This document shows, piece after piece, positions 11,000 through 22,211 of a DNA stretch of 64,000 nt (position 1 is the stretch's first letter; each line of letters starts with the position of its first letter). Source of the stretch: Ischnura elegans (taxonomy: Eukaryota; Arthropoda; Insecta; Odonata; Coenagrionidae). The position numbers and the translations under genes are program-made. The notes beneath the pieces are model-generated. The model did no database searches. It saw only the letters and a list, made by a program, of their open reading frames with translations, and had not been told where the DNA came from. The stretch is from the NCBI RefSeq assembly GCF_921293095.1, contig NC_060246.1:111146941-111210940 (forward strand), in the 5' to 3' direction.

Positions 11000-13053
11000 A
11001 TATTTATTTATTTATTTATTTATTTATTTATGTCACACCAAAAACAGCACTAAGGCCTTTACATTGGGCTTATAAACAAAATAAATTATATAAATATAAT
11101 AATGAACATGTAAGAAATTAATATCATAAGTAACAATCATTTTCATCTTATACAACAGATACAAAAGGTCAGTGTCAGAAAGATAGACTTTTCACTTGGT
11201 TATTAAAATTAGAGCGGGAGGCGAAGATGTCAAGAGAGGAAGAAGTATTGGAGACTGAATTGAAAATAGAAGGTAGGCGGGAAAAGAGGGATCGTTGAGA
11301 TATTGCCAGACGGAAGTTGGGCTGGTGTAGAAGTTCAGTATTGCGGGTTTTGCGAGCAGGAATGCGTAGTGAAAAGAAGGATAGGAGATCACTGGATCTG
11401 AAGGACCCATTTAAGATGCGGTAAAGAAATTTGATGTCTAATGTCAATCTGCGGTGGTTGGGGTGTAATAATCCAAGTGAAAGAAGTATTTCGGCACGTG
11501 AAGAGAATCTGAGGTGAGGTATGCGGTGTCGAACTATTGCTAAGAAGAAATTGAGTGGACGGTTGATTAATTTTAGTGTGGTGGGAGAAGCAGTTGACCA
11601 AATGGGGGAGCAATATTCGAGGATGGGTTGCACACATCCAATGAATACTGATTTTAAGGCATTCGGTTCGTATATCTCGCTCATGCGATATAGGGTCCCA
11701 ACCACTGCCATAGCCTTGTTAACAACGGTTTTTATATGTTCGTAAAAGGTTAACTTTTGGTCAAAAGTGACGCCTAAATCGGAGTGAGATAAGACAGAGG
11801 GAGTGGGTTGATTATTTAGTGTATAAGTGGAGGTGATAGTGCTCTTCCTCAGCGAGTAAGACATCGCAGTAGATTTTCCAGGATTCACACACAACTGCCA
11901 TTTATTGCACCATTTCTCTAGCGATTGAAGAGCAGTTTGTAAAAACAGGGAATCAGCCGCGGTGTTAACCCTTTTAAATATTTAACAATCGTCGGCATAG
12001 AGGAGAACACCACAACTAGAGGGAAGAATGTCATCAACAATGTCGTCAACGTAAAGAGCAAACAGAAGTGGGCCTAATACACTGCCTTGAGGCACGCCAG
12101 AAGAAACGGGTAAGTAATTCGACGAAAAACCTTCTATTAGAACTCTTTGGCTGCGGGAACTCAGGAAATTAGAGATTAAACATAAGAGAGTGCCATGGAT
12201 ATTAAAACGCGACTGGAGTTTGTGGATGAGGAGGGTATGATTAACAGAATCAAAAGCTTTAGAAAAGTCAATGTAACAGACATCCAGCTGGGACCTGTTT
12301 TCGAAAGCAGAAATTTTATGATGGTGCAGTATAGAGAGATTGGTCAGGCAGGACTCCCCAGGAAGAAAGCCATGCTGCGAAGGCGATATGTAAGGGAGAG
12401 TGAAATGAAGTATGCGGTTATGGGTAATGCGTTCAAAGATAATAGATAAAATTGGTAATATTGAAATGGGTCGATAGTTCTCAACTATGTCCCTAGGGCC
12501 AGATTTCAAAATGGGGGTTACATTTGATTTTTTCCATTGAGTAGGAAAAATTCCAGATGAAAAGAACCTGTTGAAGATTTTTGAGATTGGAATGCAAAGA
12601 CTGGTAGATGTACGATTGAGAAATAATGAACTAATGTCATCGGAACCCGTTGATTTCGCCGTGGGCAACGAGGACAAATAAGATAACACTTCTGGAGGAG
12701 TGGTGGAGACAGATCCGAGGGAATGAGTGGAAATAGGCTGTACAGGAGGGAGATAGGTGTTCGGAAGAGAATGGGCGAAATTGGAATGAAAGTAATTGTT
12801 GAATGCTGAAGGCCTAGAGTCCCCTGTATACGATACACCACCAGCAGATAGTGTGCTAGGGATACGAGCTGTTCTTCTTTTCGCGTTAACGAGGGACCAA
12901 AACCTTTTAGAATTAACATTAATATCGTCCAAAATCCCTTTCACGTAGTTAGCGTAGTCACGGCGAAGAAGGTAGCGGGTGTGGCGACGGAGGTTTGCAA
13001 AGGTCTCACGGGTCTGAGGACTGGGGTGACGCTTACATAGCTTCCAAGCGGCA
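11000..13053 (-). mobile_element. 5'-truncated Jockey/CR1-like LINE inside Gypsy A gag
   Basis: A non-LTR retrotransposon on the minus strand. The reverse transcriptase frame (12944-11982, continuing 11894-11175 in the same frame) has FWSLVNAKRR, the FSKAFDSVNH palm block, SGVPQGSVLGPLLF and the catalytic LLYADDC. It continues with the CVNPGKS block and the typical C-terminal ILEYCSPIW motif, then stops at 11175. One in-frame TAA at 11979-11981, right after YADDC, breaks the domain. A 3' UTR follows and ends in an (AAAT)n tail, seen on the plus strand as (TTTA)n at 11001-11030. The 5' end, including ORF1 and the endonuclease, is missing, as is usual for 5'-truncated LINE insertions. Confidence 0.85.
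11001..11030 (+). repeat. (ATTT)n microsatellite, LINE 3' tail
   Basis: Seven to eight copies of a 4 bp ATTT unit at the 3' end of the LINE. On the element's own strand this is an (AAAT)n tail, the kind of short repeat that ends several insect Jockey/CR1-like LINEs. Confidence 0.9.
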
Positions 13054-14025
13054 TATCACCTGTCTTTCCGCAAGAATAGCAGCTTCGGTTGGCATTTGTT
13101 GGGCGATCTTGAACGACAGGTTTATGAGCAGGAGAGGGTCTAGGAGAAGGGTGTGGGCGAAGGCCTTGTCTTTCAGGGATGTGGTTCACTTGAGGAAAGC
13201 TAGAGGAGGAAAGGGAAAGTGAGGGTATTCTCCCGGCTTGGGGTGAAGGGATGTGGAAGGCAGGGTCATAGGGAGAGCTATACAACATGTGCCCATACTG
13301 AGCGTCTATTGTTTTGGCGGCGTAACTCTTCACAGTCGCTTCCTCCTGCAGAGCATACTTTTCGGCCTCTAACATACTCTTTGGGTGTCTGACTAGCACA
13401 AAGCGACCTATTTCTTCTCGTAATCCCGACAAAAATTGCAAAAGAAGCCTGTTTCCTATCATCGCCGTGGCCACTTCCGAGGACGGATCCGCGAGTGTTT
13501 CATGCAATTGCCTTGCAATTTTCCGCAGCCGTGTTGCGTAGTTTGCTACTGTTTCCAAAGGCTGCTGAGTGCAGCTGGAAATAAGCGCTCGAGAGACAGA
13601 GGTGAAATGCGGACAGAAAATATCTGTTTTAAGTACCTAAGAAAATCACTGAAGCTTTTGACTACGTGTGGATTAGCCGACACATATTCAGCAGCGGGTC
13701 CTGCCAAGCGTAAGCGCGCGACACATAACGTTTGATTTTCGGTACAAGCACTTAAATTACGAATTAAATCTAATTTTTCGAAAAAGGTTTATACCGATAC
13801 GTCATCATCCCCACTGAACAACGGAATGAAATATACTTGTCCCCCAAGAGTGTGAGGGATAGCGGAGTTAGGTGAAGGGGACGGCGGTTGAGATAAATTC
13901 TCTGAATGATTTGGGGTTATTGTATTAACGAATGGACAAAAATCAATTAAATCCAAGCTATTCTCCTGCCGAAATGATAGATTTGTGTTTCGTTTGAAAA
14001 GAAAATTTTCCTGCGACCAGTCCAT
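13053..14025 (-). pseudogene. Gypsy A gag 5' part
   Basis: The minus-strand frames at 13789-14025 and 12941-13558 encode the start of gag (VYFIPLFSGDDDVSV) and its capsid-like core. A Pro/Ser-rich linker follows, then the first half of a zinc knuckle (CYSCGKTG). The knuckle is interrupted at about 13053 by the LINE described at 11000-13053. Treated as a fossil. Confidence 0.7.
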
Positions 14026-14170
14026 AGTGAAGTATTACCAAAATTCAACACACCAAAATAAAATAAACGCACGAAAATAACAAAAAAATCCAAATAAATG
14101 TCCATTAGATTATTCACAATAAAGTTATCTCCCGAAAGCAAAATGAATTTTAAATAAACTAATTTTTCAC

Positions 14171-14179
14171 CTGACACCA
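14171..14179 (-). promoter_or_regulatory. primer-binding site of Gypsy A
   Basis: On the minus strand this reads TGGTGTCAG, three bases after the LTR terminus ...GCGACA. A PBS starting TGG directly inside the 5' LTR pairs with the CCA 3' end of a tRNA. TGGTGTCAG fits the 3' end of a tRNA-Leu, though the tRNA identity is an inference. Gypsy B uses the same nine bases. Confidence 0.7.
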
Positions 14180-14182
14180 AAA

Positions 14183-14700
14183 TGTCGCGACTGGACGACA
14201 CTGCTACCCACTGGTAGGTCTTCTGCCTGGATAAGGTCCCGAAGGGAGAGCGAATCAAATGCTCATTGGGAGTAACTAACACAGCTTTTATTGTTCTTGA
14301 TAAGCACTGGGGGTGGAGATTTGAGGCTGGCGCGCACGGAGGTGGAATGCTTGGGCAGAGAACTTACGTGGCGGCGAGTAGGGAGAGGCGGTGCCGATGG
14401 ACGTGGACTTGGTTGTACCCGGTTCGATTCCCACACGAGTCGTCGTTCGAGATCTACCGCAGTTCCCGCGTCAAGGTCCCGAAGAGTCCCCGGAGGAGAG
14501 TCGCAGCAGTCCCCGAACGACGAACTCGCTCTGCCCAAGCACTCCGCACTTGCTGTACTGCCAAGAAAAACTGTCCACCGCGGGCCACAATTTCTGCCCT
14601 ATATAGCTATTTTCTGGGGGTGCGGGTGGAGGGAAAGGGGTCGCAGCGGGAAAGGGTGGAGTACACTCGTGCGTGGTCCGAATTCTCGGAAATGCCCTTG
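14183..14700 (-). repeat. LTR of Gypsy A (the only one recognised)
   Basis: The block begins (plus strand) TGTCGCGACTGG, so on the element's strand it ends CCAGTCGCGACA. It contains a TATATAGGG promoter-like box at about 14600 and an AATAAAAGC polyadenylation signal at about 14290, both on the minus strand and in U3-then-R order. The right edge is uncertain, somewhere between 14700 and 14735. Beyond it lies a purine-rich run on the minus strand (GGCGGGAAAGGAGG) that looks like the polypurine tract of the neighbouring element B. Confidence 0.65.
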
Positions 14701-14739
14701 GACCCACGCACCCTAGGGCGGGAAAAGTAGCGTCCTGCC

Positions 14740-17449
14740 TCCTTTCCCGCCACGAAGAGTATCTTCCGATCACCACAATGGACTACCTTCGTATTTCCTC
14801 TAGGGGGTTTGCGAATGTGATAAATAACATCGTTTATTCGCTTCAGGACTTCGTAAGGGCCTCCCACGCCCGTTGAAATTTAGGTGACAGGCCACCCCGC
14901 CTCTGGGGATTGTAGAACCATACTTGGTCTTTCGCCTGAAAACCTCCTTGCGCTCGAGCATCGTAGTTCTGCTTCATTTTGTTACTGGCTTCTTCCATAT
15001 TCCTACGGACGAGATCATGGATTTGGTCCATCTTCTCCTTCAAACGACTAACATAATCCTCTCCCGCTATAAGCCAGGTTTGCTGCCAAACTTCAGGTCA
15101 CATGACGGGCGTAATTCCCTCCCAAAAAGGATGGAAGCTGGGGTCTCTCCTGTAGTTTCATGGACCGAACACCTATATGCCATAAGGAGTAGTGGCAAAT
15201 ATTCATCCCAATCGCGCTGATTCTCCGATACCACCTAGGAAAGACTTCTGCCGATCGTCCTGTTCATACGCTCGACCATGCCATCCGATTGGTGGTGTAG
15301 CGGCGTAGCTCGTGTTTTCCTTATCCCCATGAGCAAACATACTTGTTGGAAAACAGCAGACTCAAAGTTTCTGCCCTGATCGGTATGTAGTTCCAAAGGT
15401 GTTCTGAAATGTGAGAATAATTCCCGAGGACAGTGGCGATAGTAGTAGCTTCCTGATTCTGTATTGGATAAGCTTCAACCCATTTCGAGGAATAATCTGC
15501 GGCTACGAGGATGTACTTATTTCCCGAGTTTGTTTCCGGAAAGGGTCCCACTACGTCCATGGCTAACATCTCGAAAGGGCTCCCCACGTTGTACTGGCGC
15601 ATGGGCGCTGTTTTCCTTCCTGTCGGCCCGTTTTCGGTGGCACAAACCTCGCGCCTTCTGCACCAATCTTTGACATCCTCCCTGCCGTTAACCCAGTAGA
15701 ACCGCTCTCTGACTTTGACTAGTGTTTTACTGATGCCAAAATGACCTCCGGAGCCTTCATCGTGCAGATTATGTAAACTTTCTGGTACCAGTTTCTGGGG
15801 AACGACGATCTGTGTCCTCGAAGAAGTCCCGTCGATACTCTCGACCACCCGCTTCAAAACTCCGTCGTCTAACTCCGAGCTCTCCCATTGTGCCCAATAC
15901 GACTTCACTTTTTGACTCAAAGGAGCCACTTCTTCCCACCCAGGTCGGCGTCCCGCTTCTTTCCAACGGATTATCTTACCGATTTCCGAATCTTCCGATT
16001 GTTTGGTACGAAGAGCAGTGGGTACCCAACCGTCGTCGACCACAGTCATTCGTCTTGCCTGACTAAATCTGCCTTCTTGTCGTAAGCAATGGCCACATTC
16101 CCCCAGACACGGCCTCCTGGATAAGACATCAGCATTCATATGGATGATTCCAGCCCGATGTTTAATCTCGAACTCATATTCTTGCAGACGCTCTAACCAG
16201 CGGGCGATTTGTCCTTCAGGGTTCTTGAATTGCATTAGCCATATCAACGCGCCATGGTCCGTTCGAAGTAGAAACTCCCTCCCGCACAGATACTTGTGGA
16301 AATGTTCAAGTGATTTCACTACAGCTATCAATTCCCGCCTGGTCAAGCAATAATTTCTTTAGGGTTTTGCAAAACTTTACTGAAGTAATCGATTACTTTC
16401 TCCTGTCCATCCTGAATCTGTGACCGGACAGCGCCAATTCCCACATTACTTGCATCCGTTTCGAGTACAAACATGCCAGTAGCACGTGGATAGCTCAGGA
16501 TAGGCGCAGTGGCCAACACGTCTTCAACGTTTCAAAGGCTACTTGGCTGACTTCGCTCCAAACATGATCTCGACCTTCTTCTGTCGGACGAGTAAACGGT
16601 TTGGCTATGTCGGCAAATCCAAGAACAAAGCGTCGATAGTATGTGCATAATACAAGGAAACTTCGGAGTTCGCGCCCGTCTCTCGGAAATGGCCAATGTT
16701 CCACAGCATGCGTCTTCTCAGGGTCTACTGACACACCATCCTTAGAGACAATGTGACCCAAGTACTTGACTTTTTCCTGAAAAAGCTGGAATTTCCTTGC
16801 ACTCAGTTTCAAGTTGGCTTCCCTTAACCTTTGAAAGACCTCTTTCAAATTCGTGAGATGGTCGTCAAATGTTCTTCCGAGCACAATGACATCGTCCAGG
16901 TAAACCAAACAAGTTGTCCATGATAGTCCTCAGAGAACCATCTCCATTAGCCTCTCAAAAGTCGCGGGGGCGTTACATAGTCCAAAGGGCATTGCTGTAA
17001 ATTGCCAAAGGCCAGTACCAATTGAAAATGTCGTCTTCTCTTTATCTTTCGTCTATTCGGGGTAGAGGATAACTGTCCCTGTTGGTCTTGCTGTTTAGTT
17101 GCCTGCAGTCCACACAAAATCTAGTCGATCCGTCCTTTTTCTTCACCAAAACTACCGGTGATGTCCAGGGACTACTTGACGGTTCAATGAAACCTTGCCC
17201 GTGCATATCCTGGATAATTCTCTCTGATTCCTCCCATTTGCTGAACGGCAGTCGTCGCGGCCGTTGGCGAATAGGTTGAGCATTACCGGTATTTATTCTG
17301 TGCCTCACCAGCTTCGCTCTTCCATACGGGCACTCTTCTGACGCAAAAATGTCCTGATAATCACTCAGTAACGTAAACATCTCGTCCTTTTGCGTGGTCG
17401 TAGTAGTAGTAGTGTTCCTTTTATTGGGTGCGTCGGCGGCTAAGGCCAT
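14740..17449 (-). pseudogene. Gypsy B pol: RT, RNase H, integrase
   Basis: On the minus strand the RT N-terminal part (17449-17042) has [20 protein letters not shown] and FCVDCRQLN. The palm follows with YLDDVIVLG (16908). Then come RNase H and tether (RTDHGALIWLM, HRAGIIHMNADVLSR), an integrase zinc finger, and an integrase core with LAMDVVGPFPETNSGN. The C-terminal integrase tail lies at 15043-14740. The order is Gypsy-type. Treated as a fossil; several breaks. Confidence 0.85.
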
Positions 17450-17474
17450 TTTGCACCACTCACTGACTGGAATT

Positions 17475-17965
17475 GATTAAGGGGATTAGGCCCGTTCTGA
17501 AATTAACGTGTCAATAATTTACAAGAGGTGTCATTTATATTTTATTGAAAAGTCGAGTTGAGTGTAGGAATGCCATCAGTCGGGAAATGTTTTCGGGAGT
17601 GTCTCCTAGTACCTCAGCTAGGTTATCTCAGAGCTTGTGATTCACCCGTGCAGTCCGATATCTTGCACAGTCCGTCAGGATATGTCGCACTGTTAGTGGA
17701 CAATCTCAATTTAAGCATTGGGGCTGTATTCTCTCTTCGGTGAAGAGATATGAATGGGTTAATAAGGAGTGGCCAATTCTTAAGCGTGCTAAAACCACTT
17801 CCTCCCTGCGGACATTTCTTATAGAGGTCTTCCACGCAGTTACTACGGGCTTAATTTCCCGAAGTTTGTTATTTTGGATTTCAAGCCATTGTGTCTTCCA
17901 ATTTTGTCTAATTATACCCCTCATGGCATTTCCTAAATCTTCCGCTGGCATTAATTGAAAATCTG
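17475..17965 (-). mobile_element. 5'-truncated I/R1-like LINE tail inside Gypsy B
   Basis: Within the spacer between protease and RT of Gypsy B the minus strand reads WKTQWLEIQNNKLREIKPVV, then RREEVVLARLRIGHSLLTHSYL and PQCLN. After an in-frame stop it resumes DCPLTVRHILTDCARY and ends LAEVLGDTPENISRLMAFL before a stop. This is the RNase-H-proximal tail of I/R1/Jockey-lineage LINEs (consensus RLRIGHTxLTHxyLl...CxxCxxpLTVxHILxdC). It is followed by a short 3' UTR. The insertion is a plain LINE fragment of under 500 bp with at least one stop. Confidence 0.75.
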
Positions 17966-18064
17966 TAATTGCGTGGTCGTTAACTTCGTCTTCGTTAGCT
18001 GGAGAGCTTCCGAAAGTTTCGTCAATTTCTCGGCGTTCATTTGAGGTTTCACCGCATTCGTACG

Positions 18065-18823
18065 TCAACAATTGACCGACGCTATCGGATGGCACAAGGT
18101 GACTTGCGTTTCCTTCTTCAGAGTCACCGACGCGTCGGTCACATTCATAATTCGTATCAGTGTGGTATCTTGGGTGGCAGCCATAGTTCCTCCCACCAAA
18201 ATTCCTCGACGAATTTCGGATATAGGTTCGACGATTCCCGGCACCATCCCATCAATATTGACCAGGCAACCCAAGATGACATTGGCCCTTTTGGGAGGAA
18301 GAACCTCATCCGTATCGACGACGACTTTTACAGCCTCTCTCTGTCGATCGTACAGGACTATTTCTTCGCCATTCACTTTGAGATATTTTCGTTTCAAGTC
18401 CAAAGTCACCCCCAATTCGAACAAAACATCCATTCTCAAGATGACATCTTCTACAATGTCGGCCACTATCACTCGATGTTTACTCTTTTTATCTCCCAAA
18501 ATGATGTTGACGTCCATCTCCCGTGTGTTTTAATGGCAATTGTGGCAGTTCTTAGGTCCGCTCTTGTAGGCTGGAGATCTCCTCTCGCGGTACCTTTCCT
18601 GAGAATCGTGGTCGAGGCGCCAGTATCCAACAGCATAGCAATACCCACGCCATCCACGTACCCATCCACAAAGAGACTGTCCACCCGGCGTACAAGAGAG
18701 ACAATTTTTATTACTTCTTGCGGGGTCACAGGGCAACTCCCCGACGCTTGCCCCTCTGCGCCGGCCCTTTTTAGTTTCCCTGCCGCATCGTACTATTTTG
18801 GCAGCGACTACGGACATGTTCAA
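18065..18823 (-). pseudogene. Gypsy B zinc knuckle/protease region
   Basis: A retropepsin motif AMLLDTGASTTILRKG is visible with the preceding segment VDSLFVDGYVDGVG, followed by DVNIILGDKKSKHRVIVADI and DVILRMDVLFELGV, the flap and C-terminal retropepsin blocks. Upstream a CCHC-like spacing is suggested. Treated as a fossil. Confidence 0.7.
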
Positions 18824-18844
18824 GCTCCCCGCAATCCCAACAGC

Positions 18845-19978
18845 TTATATCTCTTTTTCTGGGTTGTCCTGTTCTCCGTAAAAAGTTTGAGACGATCTTT
18901 TCGATGATATCTTCGAGGGATTATTCTTCGCTTGTGCTTGAGTTTGGATTTTTGAAGTTTCGGTAGCCGCTTGGAATTCCAAGGCGCGGGCTAGTTCGTC
19001 GTCCAAAGTTTTTGGGTGCATTAAGCGTAGAGCTCTCTGCAGTTCCGGATCAGCCACACCAACCACGAAAGACTCTACTGACTATCGCTCAATAAATTCA
19101 CTGGGCGCCGAGGGATAAGCCAAGAAAACGAGTCGCGCAATGTCCGCTTCAAATTCTTGCAGTGTCTCGCTACGGTTTTGGCGTCTAGTGAGCAATTGGC
19201 TATGGTAGACTTGTTGAAGGTGTTTAGCGCCGTACCTCATTTCAAGTCGGTCCACCAGACACTCGTAGTTCCTGTGTTCGTGGTCAGGCATCGCTTGGAG
19301 AATGTTCAAAGCGTCTCCTCGCAGCGCCACAATCAATACCGTAGCTCTGTCTTCCTTCGTCCACCTGTTGGCGTTGGCCGCGGCTTCAAACTGTTTGAAG
19401 TAAGTAGACCAAGGAATCTTGCCATCGTATGTAGGTTGTTTTACACGCACGGCCTTGACACTAGGAGCTAGTCCTGACAATAGTCCTACGGTGCCCGTTT
19501 GCGTCAATTCTTGAGCGAGAGTTTTCAAACGATCTTCAATACGCTTCTCTACGTCGACTTCTACCATTTTTAAATCCTCTTTTACGTTCCTTAACCTCTC
19601 TTGCACGCCTTGTACTTCCGAAGTGACGTATTTTAGTTCTTCCTTCATCTCGTTGACATCTGCTTCCAGCTCATCTTTTACTCCGCTAACGTCATTTTCA
19701 AGCTTGTCCTTTAATTCTCTGAAGTCGTCTTCCAACCCACATTTTACCAAAGAGATCTTCCACAGTAATTCGTCTTTGATCGTGCGAATATTATTGGCAA
19801 TTTCTTTCAAAGTTCTGGAATACTTGGCACGCTCTTCTTTAAATACAGTGAGGAAATGCGTGAATTCATGCGCGCCGACTTCTATCTCGAAGGAGAAATC
19901 CTCGGGGTCCACGCCTCCGGCCTGAAGCGCCTCACGAAGTCGCAACTGAAGTACTGCTTTCGTCCCGCTAGTCTCCAT
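18845..19978 (-). pseudogene. Gypsy B gag
   Basis: The minus-strand frame 19978-19082 starts METSGTKAVLQLRLREAL. It has a long heptad-like coiled coil (VSGVKDELEADVNEMKEELK) and then a Ty3/gypsy capsid core starting PTYDGKIPWSTYFKQFEAAA. The segment 19066-18845 continues the capsid C-terminal part (LQRALRLMHPKTLDDELARA). The N-terminal coiled coil followed by a PTYDG capsid is typical of arthropod Gypsy gags. Treated as a fossil. Confidence 0.8.
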
Positions 19979-20112
19979 GTCACGTTCCGCCTACTCGCGC
20001 TTCAAATTCGCCACTTTCAACTCACTTAACTTCGCTGCTTTTGAAGCCATTCTCAATGGAAAATAAGTCGTGCCGAATACAAAAATAAACACTATAATGT
20101 ATGTATTTGTCC

Positions 20113-20125
20113 TCTTCTGACACCA
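20113..20125 (-). promoter_or_regulatory. primer-binding site of Gypsy B
   Basis: The minus strand reads TGGTGTCAGAAGA. The first nine bases equal the PBS of Gypsy A. The adjacent 5' LTR has been moved 3.7 kb away by the TIR element at 20127-23832. Confidence 0.7.
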
Positions 20126-20160
20126 GGAGGGCAAGTCTGTAACTCTGTTCTCTCCCGAAA

Positions 20161-20854
20161 ATGGGAGAAAGGAGATTCGTGAAGCGCCTGCGCGAGAGTT
20201 GTCGCCCGCCCCAAGTCTCTAGGGCGCCCCGCCGGAGAAAGGAGACTATTTGTCGCCTGGGAGAGTACTAGTCTCTCGACCCAAGTCCGTAAGCCCCCTC
20301 AAGCGCCTTTGGCGCCCCAGACGGGCGCTTCAGTTACGTCCCCCTCAAGAGCCCGACGTATCTCTTTCTCCCATGGAGAAAGTGCGTATCTCGACAGTGT
20401 TTTGTTGTATTTTCTCAATATGGCGCGTTTTCTTTCAAACCATAGAATATTATTGCTCGTATATGAGGTGCATTTAAGAGAAGTGGGGCAATTAACACCA
20501 GTGAGAAATGGGAGAAAGGAGATTCGTGAAGCGCCTGCGCGAGAGTTGTCGCCCGCCCCAAGTCTCTAGGGCGCCCCGCCGGAGAAAGGAGACTATTTGT
20601 CGCCTGGGAGAGTACTAGTCTCTCGACCCAAGTCCGTAAGCCCCCTCAAGCGCCTTTGGCGCCCCAGACGGGCGCTTCAGTTACGTCCCCCTCAAGAGCC
20701 CGACGTATCTCTTTCTCCCATGGAGAAAGTGCGTATCTCGACAGTGTTTTGTTGTATTTTCTCAATATGGCGCGTTTTCTTTCAAACCATAGAATATTAT
20801 TGTTCGTATATGAGGTGCATTTAAGAGAAGTGGGGCAATTAACACCAGTGAGAA
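20161..20854 (+). repeat. 347 bp tandem duplication (two copies)
   Basis: 20161-20507 and 20508-20854 are essentially identical; I noticed one substitution (ATTGCTCG versus ATTGTTCG). Each copy holds the GC-rich GAGAAAGGAGA / CCCAAGTCCGTAA block and an AT-rich tail. The near identity implies a recent duplication or gene conversion within the TIR element. Confidence 0.9.
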
Positions 20855-22211
20855 ATTGTTGCGGGATATTAATAAACCGTTTGAGGCGAGGGAGGAAGAT
20901 TTCCGGCCGCATTAGCGGAGAAGGTTGTCCTATCTGTCCTTCGATGGTCCGATTCTCTTCCTGCTGAAAATCCATCACCCTCAACAGCAGACAAAAACAC
21001 CGCAATCCTATGAAATAACAATTATCTGTAGCTCTGAATTCTTTTCGTGTAAGTAGCGGGGTTTAGAAAGCTAATGCTAATTCAGAGAGCGCAAGAAAAG
21101 CACTTTAAATAATGGAAAATAACTTCTAAACAGTTACCTATGAAAAGCAACAGATAGTTAATGAAACACAAGACATGCCCTTATTGTTAAAAGAACTTAT
21201 TCCACGACAATGTAATAGAGTTTCACCATTTCATTGGTTTCACGAATACGACTGCTCAGCATAACCGTGTGCACACAACATGAGATCGCGAATCGGTTCC
21301 GCTGTCAACACATACAGAAGCTATAAATGTACTTCAATAATAAATGAATATCCACAAACTAAGTACTAGCACACACCGTAAATATAAAGTGAGACATAGG
21401 CAAATAAAATAAAAAAAAACTGGAAATCACTTCCACTCTTTTATTCATCACGAACAACTTACAATCACTAAGCTCGTTATGATAAAAACAACTATTAATT
21501 CACTGATTTAAAGCCAGAAATTAGCCCACGAAAGAGGCACAGGTGACTTTTCTGACTATTATTCGTTAATATACTAGAAAAAGAAACTTCACACACAGCT
21601 TTGATCTTGATAGCTTGATCGTGAAATGTCAATGTACCTATACGATGAACAACGGAGGTGAACACGCCACTGACAATGTTTACATTGCTGTCAGACATTA
21701 ATCGATATGGTAATAACACTGCTTACAATTCAATCACGATGGAGCACTGATAATTACAACTCTTAGCCGATATTTTTGTACATTGCAACCACTGGCACTG
21801 TGATTATCAGCAGAAGATTTACGGGAGTTGTCACATTGACAATAACACAATTTTGGCACAAAAGATGTTTGCACAAATCTGCAAGCAGCGAGCAAAAGCT
21901 GTATTCACATTAGAAATATACTCTTAATTTTCAACTTTGGTGAGGTTGTAATTGATACGAAATGAAGAATTTACATGGTGACAAGCAAAATATACCGGCA
22001 CTTGGATTTAGCCTAGCAGCCGCTTGCAAGCGAGGAATCACTGCGCGCGGTCAAAAAAGTAGTCCCGACTTTAGTAAGTCATAATGAGGTTATTATGCAT
22101 TTAATTTAGAAAATATTTGCATGGATGAGTTTGACATAAAATTAAAAACATTTTTAAATTGCACACGGTTAATTTTTCGATAAATCAAGCTCCAATATCA
22201 GATTCGCCTTA

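Larger units (their letters stand above)
6590..14700 (-). mobile_element. Ty3/gypsy LTR retrotransposon A (fossil, broken)
   Basis: A Metaviridae-type element read on the minus strand. From 5' (right) to 3' (left) it has an LTR (about 14183-14700), a primer-binding site, gag, a protease-like region, and a long pol with reverse transcriptase, RNase H and integrase. It is broken, with roughly five breaks including a LINE inserted in gag. The long uninterrupted pol frame suggests a fairly young copy, but with only one LTR recognised no LTR-divergence age can be given. It abuts Gypsy element B on its right. The left boundary is approximate. Confidence 0.85.

Noticed and set aside
14428-14440. GGTTCGATTCC, a tRNA B-box-like word
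   Set aside because: No A box or acceptor stem at the right distance; it lies within the LTR and is likely chance.
14266-14730. Long overlapping frames on both strands
   Set aside because: They lie inside the GC-rich LTR block of Gypsy A; several frames are open at once because of composition.
18041-18907. 288-codon plus-strand frame
   Set aside because: Antisense shadow of the Gypsy B protease/gag region; the minus strand explains the conservation.
20250-20824. Two identical 75-codon frames
   Set aside because: They are the same frame in the two copies of the 347 bp duplication; no protein motif, so duplication rather than gene selection explains the identity.
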